In this document: positions 28,721 to 39,900 of the stretch, piece by piece
Position numbering within the stretch: position 1 is the first letter of the stretch
How the letters are laid out: every line of letters begins with the position of its first letter
From: Tyto alba
Taxonomy: Eukaryota > Chordata > Aves > Strigiformes > Tytonidae
Length of the DNA stretch: 64,000 bases
Assembly: GCF_018691265.1 (NCBI RefSeq)
Contig: NW_024881282.1
Coordinates: forward strand, 53,203,122-53,267,121
Direction: 5' to 3'
Made by a program: the position numbers and the translations under genes
Notes under the pieces: generated by a model
Databases searched by the model: none
What the model was told of the DNA's origin: nothing
The model's input: only the letters and a program-made list of their open reading frames with translations

Positions 28721-28807
28721 AAAAAAAAAAAAAAAAAAAAAACCAAACAAAAAACCCTGTGGGTTGTTTTTGTGTTTTTGTTTTGTTTTGGTTTTTTTTT
28801 TTGTTTT
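28721..28807. repeat. A-rich / T-rich inverted low-complexity block
   Basis: A run of 22 A is followed by CCAAACAAAAAACCC, then TGT, then GGGTTGTTTTTGTG and a long T-rich arm. The A-rich and T-rich arms are largely complementary and could form an imperfect hairpin. Confidence 0.7.
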
Positions 28808-31097
28808 TAAAGCTGTGATGTTTTCCTTTGGTTTTAAACCACCAGAATAATACCAAAAATGTGTATGTTTGCATTAAAGGACTAAGCACTTTACTCGCTT
28901 AGCAGTTGCTTTCTCAACTGCTTTTCAAGTATTTAAATTAACAAGGCAAAAACTTCATAAGAATTCTTCAAATCTTTTGACATTGTATTGTAACTCCAAA
29001 AACTTCCCTGTAGAGTATCAAAGGGAAAACACAAGCAGTGATTAAGCCCCACCTTTGAAAAATAGCATCCTCTGACCTTTTGACTGACGCAGGCTCTGAA
29101 ATAGTACAATGTACATGACCAAACCTAGATCTACTGTTCAACAAAATACAGCTTTAGTGTAAACTCTGCTAGCTGTCTGCAAACATTCCTCCGATTCGTC
29201 TTTTATTTACACAGATCGAACTAAAGTAGACATTACCTTCTTTACATGACCTGCATTTTCACCCTAGCCTTGTTTACATTTAAAAATGTGAACTGTCACT
29301 TGCAACAGATGTTAAAAGACACTCTATAAAAGTTATGCTACCTTTCTGTGCCAGTAGTACTAAAAAAACACAGATTCTGACTTTGTCTAATGAGCACTTA
29401 CACCAGAGCAGATAAACATATAAAAATGTCTAGCATCCGCTCACTCACATCTATGGAAAAATGTTATGAGCAAATAGGACAGATTCTCGAGGTATCATCT
29501 GCCAGAACTAGATTAAAAGAATTGTCTAGGATTACTGGCATACAGAAAGCACCTGTTTATCTGAAGGGACAACTTCAGAGCTGCTGTTCGCTACAACAAC
29601 CTCGCCTGGGAAAAAAACAGAGGCTGAACTTTGCTGTCATAAAACATACTGGCATTCTAATGCCTCCTGAAGCATGTTGGAAACAGCTGAAATGTCTGAT
29701 CACATACCAGATTCTGTATTTAAAGAGAGAAATCTTAGACTTCTAATGCTATTTTCTATCATGCTATGCACAAGGCTATGATGTTATATTTAGATTTATA
29801 TAGCTGGTACAAGTGGGCTTTGCACTAGACTTCTCTTGTAGGCATTTGTAGTAAAGCAAAGGCAAAACAGAACTGCTTCAATTACTCATAATATCCTGTC
29901 TTACTCATGTGGAAAATAGCATTTACCTAAATCAGGCAACATCATCACAACACTTACTACAATCTTGGTCATACTGTATGATTTCAGCTGACTGAACCCA
30001 GTCTCCTGAAATATCCTTAAATTCAGGGAAGAACTCAAGAAAAATAGAACCAAACCAGTACTTTATACAGCATCATGGAAGAGGTTAGATTTGCCAACAC
30101 AAAGCATTTGCAGGCTTAGTTCTCATATTTAAAATATACTCTTCAAAACTCCAGTTGTGAACGCTACCCTTTCTGAAAGTTGTAGAGGAAGAGGTGGGGA
30201 ACAAAAAGTGCAATAAAAAGACAATATAAAATAGGAGTCTGAGGAAAGCAGGGAGGAAACAGCTTTGAGAAGACATTTGCTAGGAATGGGTGCAAGGTGT
30301 TGAGCTAGGTCCCTCCCAGGCCTATGCTGCTACGACCGAAAACACTTCTAACTTCAGCTTGCGCAACGGTGAACAAGAATGTTCCACACGATTCCCTCTC
30401 ACCTCTGTAGCACACAAGACAAGACAGTATCTTTCAGGCAAACAAGTCCTGGGCTGATCAATATTTCCTTGAAAAATACCATAAAACTAGCAGCAGCAGT
30501 AAAGGAGGGTGTCTGAACTGCCTGGCTCAGACTGCTCTGGACTGGGAGTTGCCTACTTCTTGGTACTGGCTACTGCAGGAACCTCTTTTACCCACTTACA
30601 CATCAAGAGGAAAGTAATTCCCCCAACACAGGTAAGTTCCAAGGTCACAGCCCTGAAGCTGTGTTCTAAACAGAAGACCACGGCGTCTCTCTCCTACTTG
30701 GCTTGAACTCGCATCGCAGACCCTACTTTGGTCACACTCTGGGTAAGAGAGTTGTTGGAAAGATACAACATGTGCTACTCTACACCACTGCAGCCCTCTG
30801 CTTCCCACCCCCTGCAAGGGTCCTGTACCTACCATTTTGCCATCTCACAGCTGCCAGACAACCGAGATGAACTATGTGGATAGGCAAGGGGAGGTTTTAT
30901 ATTACAGTCAAAGTTCTTTTATATTCCAAGGTGCTCTAAAAATGCATTTTTGAGAACTATGCAGATTTTAAAACAACTCCATTTGCCTTCCCTCTTTGGC
31001 TCTGTGTTCAATAACAGCTTTTGAAATAAGAGTGTGCTGAACTCAGTGACTGAACTCAAGCAGCAAATCAACGTGGCTTTTGGAGATCTGAAACAGG

Positions 31098-31116
31098 AAA
31101 AAAAAAAAAAAAAAAA
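31098..31116. repeat. Poly-A run
   Basis: Nineteen consecutive A on the plus strand within a pseudogene intron. No retroposed sequence was recognised next to it. Confidence 0.9.
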
Positions 31117-32267
31117 CAAAAACAAAACCAACAAGCCAAGCTTATCAATAATAGTTCTATGTTGAAAGCCCAAGCTTAGGCTCACATTTGGAAGGACTCC
31201 CACAGAAACCTTTAGCTGTTTTTGGATGTTACTTTTAAAGAATAACCCATTTTATACCTTTTTAAAATTATAGTTTAATAAGACTTCTATACGTCACCAA
31301 TTTGTGGGTCTATGGGTTTTTTAACATAGCAGTAGCAGATAACAAAATGTTCTGGAATCTTTACAAATGTGAAGATATGGAAGAACATACAATTATCTTA
31401 CTATTTTTTGAGCAATCATTTAGCAAACATTCTTATTTTTCTCTTTCAATTTAACTCTTAAGTCTTGGATTTAACTTAAGTCTTCCAATAACTTGACCAA
31501 GCAGATGTATCAGGTGCGTAACATGTAGCAGATTTATAACTTTACCCATTTGGAAGTTAGCTACTTGCCTTCATCATCAACAGTAGGACTCAGGACCTTT
31601 CAGTTGTCCTGTGAAGAGTCTTTGTCCATTCTGAAGCTTTTTATTCACTTGCAATGATCGAACTAATGCAGGAGGTGGCTTTTCGAAACCGTACCAAATT
31701 ACTTACAAGTAAGATGTAAGAAACAATACAACATTGGACTATAAAATTATTTGAAGGGAAAGTAATAGGACTTTATTCCAGAGATACTAGTAACAAGGTA
31801 TTTTCTTTTTTTTTTTTTAAAGAATTTGTTAAAACTATTAGTATTTGTTAAAACTATTACTTTAAACTAAATTAACAATTCTGTGGAGCTTGCAGACCCA
31901 GGCTAAAAAAAAATACAGACTTTTTAGGAGCTTTTTTTTTTTTCTGAAATCAATACAAACACAAAATTGCCATCATCCTACAGTTTTATTCCCTATCATT
32001 AGTCTGAAATCTACTAACAATCTCTCTGCACGTATGTATGAATACTGCACTGGTCAGCATTGTTTTGCTTGAAATTTACCTGTTTAGAAAAGAAGTGTTT
32101 CTATTTTCCAGTTTCACATAAGATACATGATTTCTCCTGCATATGAATTTAAGTAGCATGCTTTATATGCTCTTGCAGGATTAAAAATATAGGAGAAGTT
32201 TTGAAAGCACAGGTATTTTCTGACAAACACAAGCATGCTGTTGAACTTTACAATTAAGCAGGGTAAC

Positions 32268-32361
32268 GTATATGAACGGCTCTGGATCAATGGGTGATGG
32301 TAAAAAGTAAATGCTAGCAAAAGTCACAAGGACTGCAGCTGGAAACCCCCATGCTGGGAAC
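32268..32361 (-). pseudogene. APMAP-like exon 2, membrane anchor (reading frame intact)
   Basis: The acceptor is a strong pyrimidine tract ending in CCCAG. The exon completes an Arg codon, then encodes 31 residues: a hydrophobic anchor (WGFPAAVLVTFASIYFL) followed by PSPIDPEPF, which matches SPIDPQP just after the transmembrane segment of human APMAP. The donor is the weak GTTACC. Confidence 0.85.
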
Positions 32362-33445
32362 CTGGGAAGTAAAGAAAACAATTGTATACTCATGCGCATA
32401 CAGGAGGAAGGCAGGAGGGGAGTAAGAAGAGTCAGTTTTTTTCAAAAGTTAAGAAATTTCAGTGCTAAAAATTAAGACTGAAGGAAAAGCAGACTGCAAC
32501 ACCTGGCGCTGATCCCCGCCACGGAGAGGAGCGGCCCAGCGGCTCCACGGGCAGCACCGCTGACCTGCACTGTCTCCACGCTGCAGCCCCTCTGTTCCCT
32601 GTTCAGGTGATCCAGCCCCTAAACCAGGCACAACGCACAAGGTTTCTTTTGCCGAGTTGTATTTCTAGTAGCGCGTAAGTGCTGTAGACAGAGACACAAA
32701 GCCCCGTTACTTGTGTGGTGAGCACCTTTGAGGGCTCTAGTATCTTCAAGGCCCTTTACCAACCTTACGCTGGCTGAGTATTGGACAGGTTCTACCAAGT
32801 GCATACATCGTCGTAATGTGGTTGTTGCACATACGAAGCTGTGGGATCTCACATAAATTAACCTTCAGGTCAAACCGTTATCATCTCTGCTGCAGGACTG
32901 CAGTGCCCAGGGAAGGGCAACAGAGACCAAATCAAACAGCAAAGTAGCTCCGTTCTACCAATTCAATTAGGGAGGATTAAAGTGTTTTTAAGAAACAGAA
33001 AGTAAGTAACCAGAAAATTAAACATACGTGTTTCCACAGAAAAACGCTAAGAAGTCCTTAAAGATTAAAAGGGGCAAAAGTAGTTTCCTGAAGAGGGAGG
33101 ACATGGGCATGGCCTCCAGCCCAGGACACTTGCTTGCTGGTTTTGCCTCGTGTTTCTACAAGAGTTTTTTTTTATTGGAAGAAACTGCTCGCCCGTGGGT
33201 TTTCCCACCCAGCTACGGTAGGGCAGCACCCACTGCGAGCCGACGGCTGCGCTCCCTCTACGGCGGAACCGGCTCCGCGAGGAGAAAGGAAAGCCCTGCT
33301 CCCCGCCTTCCTGAGGGCAAAACACGGCGGGGCCGCTGCCCTCGGCTCTCTCCGCACCCCCCACGGCCGCCCGCCCGCGGGAGACCTCCACACGCACGGC
33401 CGCCGGCCCTCGGGGGGGCCGAGGAGGCACCACCCGCCCTCCTAC

Positions 33446-33534
33446 CGGCCCCAGCGCTCCCACCGCGCCGCGGCGGGCAGCCCCAGCCGCGGAGAACGGC
33501 TCGGCGGCGGGCGTCCGTCCGTCCGTCCGTCCAT
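33446..33534 (-). pseudogene. APMAP-like exon 1 (reading frame intact)
   Basis: ATG at 33532-33534 opens 29 codons starting MDGRTDGRPPPSRS, ending in two bases of an Arg codon at a GTAGGAGG donor. The phase fits exon 2 exactly, giving WERWGR joined to FPAWGF. The start codon sits at the edge of a (CGTC)n repeat that supplies the DGRTDGR residues, so the true start could be a different ATG upstream in the same open frame. This stretch is the cytoplasmic N-terminal tail expected of a type II membrane protein. Confidence 0.65.
33512..33532. repeat. (CGTC)5 microsatellite
   Basis: Five tandem CGTC units within the CpG island, read as GACG on the minus strand. They encode the DGRTDGR residues at the pseudogene N terminus and directly follow its putative ATG. 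Confidence 0.9.
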
Positions 33535-33726
33535 CGCCCTGCCGTCCTCGGGGAAGGAGGCGGCCCCGGCGGCGGGAATCGCTCCCCTCAGCGCCGCCCG
33601 GGCGGGAAACGTGAGGCGGGGGCGGCTCCTCCTCCGCCCCCCCGGCGGGGCCGAGCGTGAGGGAAAGGTGGGAAAGAAAAGGTAAATTTCAACGTATGTG
33701 TGTGCAAATTTCAAAGTTGAGGCGGG

Positions 33727-33744
33727 GTGTGTGTGTGTGTGTGT
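33727..33744. repeat. (GT)9 microsatellite
   Basis: Nine GT units at the edge of the CpG island. Confidence 0.9.
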
Positions 33745-34380
33745 TTTGGTTTTGGGTTTTGTTGTGTCCGTGTTGTATTTGAGAAAAGCGACTGGTTTGG
33801 TTTTTCTGTATTATTCTTTACCAAAATCAGGAGACAAAATTAAAACATGCATACAACTACAACAAGGAGACACTGAAATGTATCTGTTGTTCCAGGCAAA
33901 TCTTAATTTATACTCAAGCTGCATCTTCCCCCCAAGATTTATTGCTACGAGGAAGGTGTCAACACAAGCTTCAGGTAACGGGAAAAAATAACCACACATC
34001 ACATAACTAAGTATTGCCAACTTCAACTTTAATAATGGAACCATCACTTTTTTGCCATTTCAGTAATAACATTAAGGGGAATAAAAACTTCCCTACAAAA
34101 ATAAAACTGAGCTGGTCAAAATCATAAATAGTTTAAATGTTTGTTTTTAAAGACATTTTAATGTTTCCCTGCATTCCCCTTCTCTCCTCCCCCCTCCCTC
34201 CCCATATCATTTAATCATTCTGGTACCATCATAAAATGAAATGAAAACAGTTTTGCAACAAAAGCTTGGACAGTTCAATTTGATGCTAAAATTAAAAAAA
34301 TAAACACTGACTAGGCATGGCCATTTCTTTTATATTAAAGCTGTTGTAATTGCCAGTGTGTTAAGAAAAAAAAAATACCA

Positions 34381-34392
34381 CCCCCCCCCCCC
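34381..34392. repeat. Poly-C run
   Basis: Twelve C directly after AAAAAATACCA, close to the presumed 3' end of the RASSF3 transcript. Confidence 0.9.
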
Positions 34393-34443
34393 ATGACATC
34401 TTACAATAATTAACTGTGGACTAAGACAGAATTAAAATATAAG

Positions 34444-36764
34444 TTTATTTTGGTCCCCCACCCCCACCCTCTTCACCCCAAATCAAGACTTATAGTGCAT
34501 ACAACACTGATTGAGGTTTTTGGCTAAAGTAAATGCAGATGCCCCTACTTAAAAGACTGATAGTTTAGTTCAAGTAAAAACAAAATTCACATATTTTTAT
34601 ACTCCACTTTTCAACTCAAACAGTGTTTAAATCTGAGCAACAAATGGTTCAATATTGACAGCGATTATGTAATGATTACATAGTTATGGGCAGTTACATA
34701 AATTAAGTAGATGTTAACAGAATACCCACTGACATGCTGATGCATTCACAGAAAAACAAATTGTAACAAAACATAAAAGCATTCCCTGAACCATTATAAA
34801 GTGTCTCACTTGAGGATAATGTTACTAACTCACACATGCACTACAATGTTACATGTGAAATTAAAAAAACAAACAAACAAGATATGCCTTATATATACTT
34901 TATAGTTAGTCCTACTCTTAAGTTCTCTTAATACTTTAAATCATTATGATTGTCTCATTAAGCCTGTAAATTCTTTTTACCAAAAAAACCTGTGAAGAGT
35001 TTAAGAAAAAGTCTTAATAAGGAAAGGAAACAAAGGCACAACTACATCAAATTAAAGGGGAGAACAGAAGCATCTTGGAGTTTCACACAGTATCCATTAG
35101 ATGTCACCAAAGTTTTAACAATTCCTTGGGAATTTAAAACGAACAGGCTAAGAGTGGAGGGAAAAAAAGCCCCACCAATTTCTGCTGCTCTTAAATTGTT
35201 AGCACTCCTCCACCTCCCCCCTCCCCCAATAGATAGCTCATTTCCTCTCTGGCATGATAATGACTGAAGTATCAGTTACTCAAATCTGCCTCATGCTTCT
35301 ATTGCACACCCACTTCTTTGGTTTCTTTTGAACATGCTTTTTTAGATAAATAACTCTGAAAGAACAACAATTATATTTACAGTAAAAAGTTTTCTTGCTA
35401 CATTTTTCCTTAAAGGAAATTTACTCGATTCCTTAAATCAAGTAAATCAGCAGTCTGCAGAATTTGGTAATCAGTTTTTCAATTAAGAATTTTAAAACCA
35501 TAAGGAAAAAACCTTTCTGAATTACTAAAACCAAGAGTTACTAAGCTCAGTCACCAGCACAGCCAATAAATGTTAATTTTCTGCTAAGTTGGAAACATGA
35601 ATAAGAAATTCTACTTTCTTTGCCTGACTGAGCCTTTAACAAACAAAGAAGCTGAGGAAGATATTTTTGCTTTAGAGATATGATAATTCAAAATTATCCA
35701 GCATAAAAATGGATCGCTGAGCCAGAGGAAAGATCTGACTTATAACAAAGACCAAATGTATCTGTAGTTATAGCTTATGTCTAAACACTCGCTAGCTGGG
35801 TATTTCTCACAGAATTATCTGAGACATTGACCACTTTTCAGAATTCAAGTAAGCAGCTTTTTAGCTTTGCTGCACTTCTCAAACCCTCACTGTGCATTTA
35901 TGGAACCAACTTCTCCAATAATGACTTGCATGTGCAGCTCCATTTCCATTCTTACTTAGCTTTTGCCTCTCATTCCTTCCCCATTATTTCTATTATCTTT
36001 ATTTCTTTTCCAGTGTGGATTTATGCAGTTAAAAAAACATAAAACTTATTCACAATATTATAACATCCTAAAACTTTAATCTTGTAGAAATTGTATTTTA
36101 ACTTTCCTCTGTATAAATACTATTTCCATATAAAACCAATCCTCCTCTGTCAGCTGTTGAGTTCTCCTCCCTCAACTCTTACCTTCTTCTCAACTTTCTC
36201 TTTACCTTCTCCAGAAAGGCCACTTTAAAGCCTTCCACGAATTTCACAGAACAAACCACAAGATCTCATATGCTTTCCATCTATAACAGTTCTCCCACAA
36301 ATTATACAGTAACTATTTGAAAACAGAAAGGTAGTGCAAATCAATTTAATCTCAAAGATAGTGCTCCAACTAACTCTTGTCCAGACAGTTTAATTCATTT
36401 TTTTAACTCATCAATTTGCACATCCTTACTTGTAAAGCTACCATTAAAGCAAAGAAGATAAAAATAAAATCTTATTTCATAGCATCCTAGAAAATTGATT
36501 ATAGTTTCACAGCTTGCACCAAGATAACTTGGAAAACTCTCTAGGCACACAGAGGGCTGCAAACTGATGTACGAACATGCAGAATCCCTTACTTGTGGGT
36601 GCAAGATGCTAAGTGACCTGGCTTATGGAACTAAGTCTATAGCATCACAAAACAGTCTTCTGAATAAAGAAAACTACTCTCTGCTGCTCTTTGTACGTTG
36701 GGTTTGGCATGCTATATAGACATTTGGTAGCGTGCATTTTTCCTGAGTGTCCTTTGGCCCCCTT
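34444..36764 (-). other. RASSF3: Probable RASSF3 3' UTR
   Basis: AT-rich and without coding exons, directly after the RASSF3 stop. On the minus strand an AATAAA lies at 34444-34449, which would give a UTR of about 2.3 kb. The polyadenylation site is a guess from this hexamer only. A 17-bp palindrome, TATGTAAT-G-ATTACATA, is at 34666-34682. Confidence 0.45.
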
Positions 36765-36914
36765 TTAACCAGGTTTCCACACCCCACCAAGGGCTTCTTC
36801 AAGTTTGTCTCTGTAAGCTGCGTAACGCTTCTTTAAGATTTGCAGTTGCTCATTTTCCTCTTTGTCCAGTATACGCAAGAAGTTTTGCAGTTCAGGAATA
36901 CTAAAAGCTTCCCA
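36765..36914 (-). CDS. RASSF3: RASSF3 exon 5, SARAH domain and stop
   Basis: 49 codons plus TAA (36765-36767). The sequence WEAFSIPELQNFLRILDKEE then QLQILKKRYAAYRDKLEEAL is the long amphipathic SARAH helix; the C terminus is VWKPG. The acceptor is a strong pyrimidine tract ending TTCCAG. Confidence 0.96.
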   Translation of the reverse strand, partial: WEAFSIPELQNFLRILDKEENEQLQILKKRYAAYRDKLEEALGGVWKPG

Positions 36915-39900
36915 CTGGAAAGAGGAGAAAAGGATGGACAAGATGAACAGAAAATACACAAATAATTTCTATATACTGTATTTTTAAACAAAACCTCAGA
37001 CACTCAAAACAATTTCAAACTGAAACAGTACCGGACATCCTCCTTGCAGATCTTAGGGATCTGAGAACATCATACTCTTTTTAAACTGTTTTTTTGTTCT
37101 GCAAGTAACAGCGGGTCAGTCTAACCGCAAATGAAATGTTTATAAAAGGCACAAAGTAAATGTAACATGAAAAAAAAAATCTGCTTCCATAAAATGAATC
37201 GTCTTGTCAGCACAGATCAAACAGAAGCCCACTCATCCATGAAGTTAAACAAACACACAAAAACAGCACGAGTGTAACATACCATGACTTCTCCAGTTTC
37301 ATGTTCACGTAGAACAAAACTGAGCATTTCTGTTCTGGGGCCTGCCACCAAACGCAGGTAGAGGGGATGTTCTCGGTCTGACAGCTTGCATGTATAAACT
37401 GCAAAAGAAAATCACAGTAATTACTGTCTTTACTAATGATGTTTCAAATGCTTTGAACTATTAACGCTAGCTAATGTTAGAAAATTTCAGAGATATGCAT
37501 ATATAGCCACAAAATTCATGTATTCTACACACTGTCTACGTACAGGTCTTGAGCAAATGAGTTTTAGGGAGAAGCTGAGCAGATGACTGATGTTAACAGT
37601 GCAACACGACATTCACATAGGGATGACATGGCTTCTAGTCAGCACAGTACACCATCTGAATACATGCGGGGGAAATGCACAAGAAAAAATACAACACATG
37701 TCTGTTGCTATATGTAAGACATATTTAAGACATCAGAGCTGGGGTATCACCATTCTGATACCTTTTTCCAGTTAAAAATCTCACACACAAAGTCTAAAAG
37801 ACAACTCCGCCTGCCTGACATGGTTGGTGTGACTGACAGCCAGAAACATCTGAACTCCTGAAACTGCTCTCAGTGTCCACAGAAGAAGGCAGATTCTACG
37901 TGTAAGAACACAACATCAGCAAAATGCACTTTTCACTAAAAATACCTTTTGGATCTTCTGGTATTTCCAGACACAATATACAACAAACTTCTTGCAGCAG
38001 TCAGTGCACTGGGAGGGCGGTGTGCACTAATTAACACACGTGAACACAGCGCACAAGTCCAGGATGCTCATCACCTCAAGAGCTGTCTGCCAATGCAAGG
38101 ACCAGCTATCACAGACAGAAAGGCTTCTCTTTTAAAAAATCTGTCCTGTAATTTAATCTCTGCAGTGTATCAGGCTACCCAAAATTTAGAGCCTGATGAG
38201 GTAGCATATTAAATAAAATGGAACAGTGTTTCTGGTTTCTGCTGGGATAGAGTTAATTTTCTTCCTAGTAGCTACTACAGCGCTGTGTTTTGGATTTAGT
38301 GGAGAATAATGTTGATAACACTGATGTTTTAGTTGTTGCTAAGTAGTGCTTATCCTGTGTCAAGGACTTTTCAGTTTCCCATGCTCTGCCAGCAGGGAGG
38401 TGCACAAGACCCTGGGAGGGAGCATGGCCAGGACAGCTGACCTGAACTAGCCGAAGGCATACCATAGAATGTCATGCTCAGTATATAAATTGGGGGGAGT
38501 TGGCCAGGGGGGGCAGGTAGCTGCTCAGGCATCAGTCAGCAGGTGGTGAGCAATTGCCTTGCACATCCCTTGTCTTTTCTGGGGTTTTATTTCTCTCTCT
38601 TTTATGATATTTTATTATTATGATAAAATTCTATATTATTTAGTTATTAAACTGTTCTTTTCTCAACCCATGAGTTTTAACCTTTTTTCCAACTCTCCTC
38701 CCCATCCCACTGGGAGAGTGGGGGAGTGAGTGAGTGAGTGGCTGCGTGGTGCTTAGCTACTGGCTGGACTTCAACCACAACAGATGGACTGCAAGGCACA
38801 GGACACCTGCGTAGATTGTTTAGTAGGTTACTTGTCTTTTGTGAATTATCCCGAAACATCCCCAAGTCATTTAGTCTCTTATACACGCTACTTCTCATAA
38901 GGAAAAAAGACAAGAGAGAGCAAGACTGTCACCTCCATTTATCTGAGTTCTTCCACCCTGCTTATTTCAAGTACTCCTACAGCACAACTCCCTCCCCTAA
39001 ACCCCTTCACTACCAGAGTGCTGAAAGCCTAACTTATACCTTGGTCTTCCTTGTGACAGCGTTTATAAAGTGCAAACTTTGCAGGGTTGTCAGCCACAAG
39101 AAACTTTTTGAGCAAGGCCTCAATAACTTCACGAACAGTATTGGTGCTGCTGATGTGAAGGGTGTTCACGCAGCCATCCGGCAAGTAAAAAGCAGTTTCA
39201 TTATTGCTGTGAGCACACCTCCCCTGGCTCTGGGAAGACTGCACAGTGATCGGTCTGCATAGTTCCATCTGAACTTTGATGAAGCCAGTGTAAATCCCAT
39301 TCGCGTTCTGCAACAGGAGCAAAGCATCGAACTGTTAAAATTAGTAATGACCAGTTGTGACGTATTGGTGGAGTAGGCAGATGAAAATGGTCACAGCGAA
39401 CACAATTTAAACGCAACTGTAATAAGTGATATTTTGTAGGAAAAATGCTGTTTCAATAATTCAGGGATTTAGTCTTTCTGGTATATCTGCTGATACTACT
39501 TTTTTTCTTAATAACAACTACTGAATTCCAAGAGTACTCGAATCTCATCAAGCAAAAAGTACTATAAACTAGTGGTAAGTTTTCACATTAGGAGAGAACT
39601 ATGAAGTGAAGGAGACCACTAACACACATCTTTAAGAACATATTTTATGCAGAAACACAGTAATTATCTCCCACACTTTAGCTGTGCTTGTCAAATTAGT
39701 CTAAAGCATTTAGATGCTCAATTCCTGTTGCAATTTAAAAAGTACCAGAATAAATGCCAATCTAATCAACAAATTATTTATGCCAGTTGCTTCTGAAAGA
39801 CAAACCAGCAGAATTCATCAGACCATACTAAGCTAGAAAATTTCAGGCAATCTGATTTTAGGCACAGTAAGTCCTGACTCACATGCAGCCATGTAACCAA

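Larger units (their letters stand above)
28228..32267. other. Pseudogene intron, no confident gene
   Basis: An exon coding the FKEPP-to-FENQ segment of APMAP should lie here if the structure is as in mammals, but I found only a weak candidate near 30960-31060. Several poly-A or poly-T runs occur (28721-28742, 31098-31116). No RNA gene or intact mobile element was recognised. Confidence 0.5.
21702..33534 (-). pseudogene. APMAP-like (strictosidine-synthase-like family) unitary pseudogene
   Basis: Eight collinear exon blocks on the minus strand match the adipocyte plasma membrane-associated protein family, a type II membrane protein with a six-bladed beta-propeller. Blocks: 33446-33534, 32268-32361, 28108-28227, 26527-26661 (continuing at about 25885-25955 beyond an LTR), 24038-24316 and its sub-blocks, 23103-23299, 21702-21895. 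Diagnostic matches to human APMAP (from memory) are SPIDPEPF, SGTAHGK, GLYKVNP, GHLLACDPVTG, EEYILVAE, VSGANAG, VDNLPEYPDD and YGLFLEINNKG. Splice phases agree across neighbouring exons. Disabling changes are two TGA codons (26615-26617, 26573-26575), an LTR in exon 4, a 4-bp duplication in exon 7 and frame shifts in exon 3 and the last exon. Introns are retained, so it is not a retrocopy. It lies between GNS and RASSF3 and is not the APMAP orthologue position known in mammals (human chromosome 20), so it is probably a paralogue. A human-like short exon between exons 2 and 3 was not found with confidence. Confidence 0.88.
33190..33670. promoter_or_regulatory. CpG island over exon 1 of the APMAP-like pseudogene
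   Basis: About 480 bp of very high GC with dense CpG, sharply bounded by AT-rich DNA. It covers the start codon, first exon and first donor of the pseudogene on the minus strand. It is 3 kb downstream of the RASSF3 stop and is not near any other first exon. The long ORFs within it on both strands (up to 210 codons) come from base composition. Confidence 0.7.

Noticed and set aside
29390..29746. 118-codon plus-strand ORF within the pseudogene intron
   Set aside because: No similarity to a known family and no promoter or splice context. Not supported beyond length.
30950..31060. Possible missing APMAP-like exon between exons 2 and 3 (minus strand, VIEHRAKEGRQMELF then stop)
   Set aside because: Only a few residues (K, LF, N) fit the family segment VLHPNTKLRQAERLFEN, no donor is visible and the frame is not supported upstream. 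It is too weak to annotate.
33028..33660. 210-codon plus-strand ORF and overlapping ORFs in the CpG island
   Set aside because: GC-rich composition removes stops in all frames. The Pro/Arg/Ala-rich translations have no domain, and the minus-strand exon explains the island.
38738..39262. 174-codon plus-strand ORF
   Set aside because: It starts in the ERVL-type LTR and ends antisense to RASSF3 exon 3, so it is a shadow of those features.
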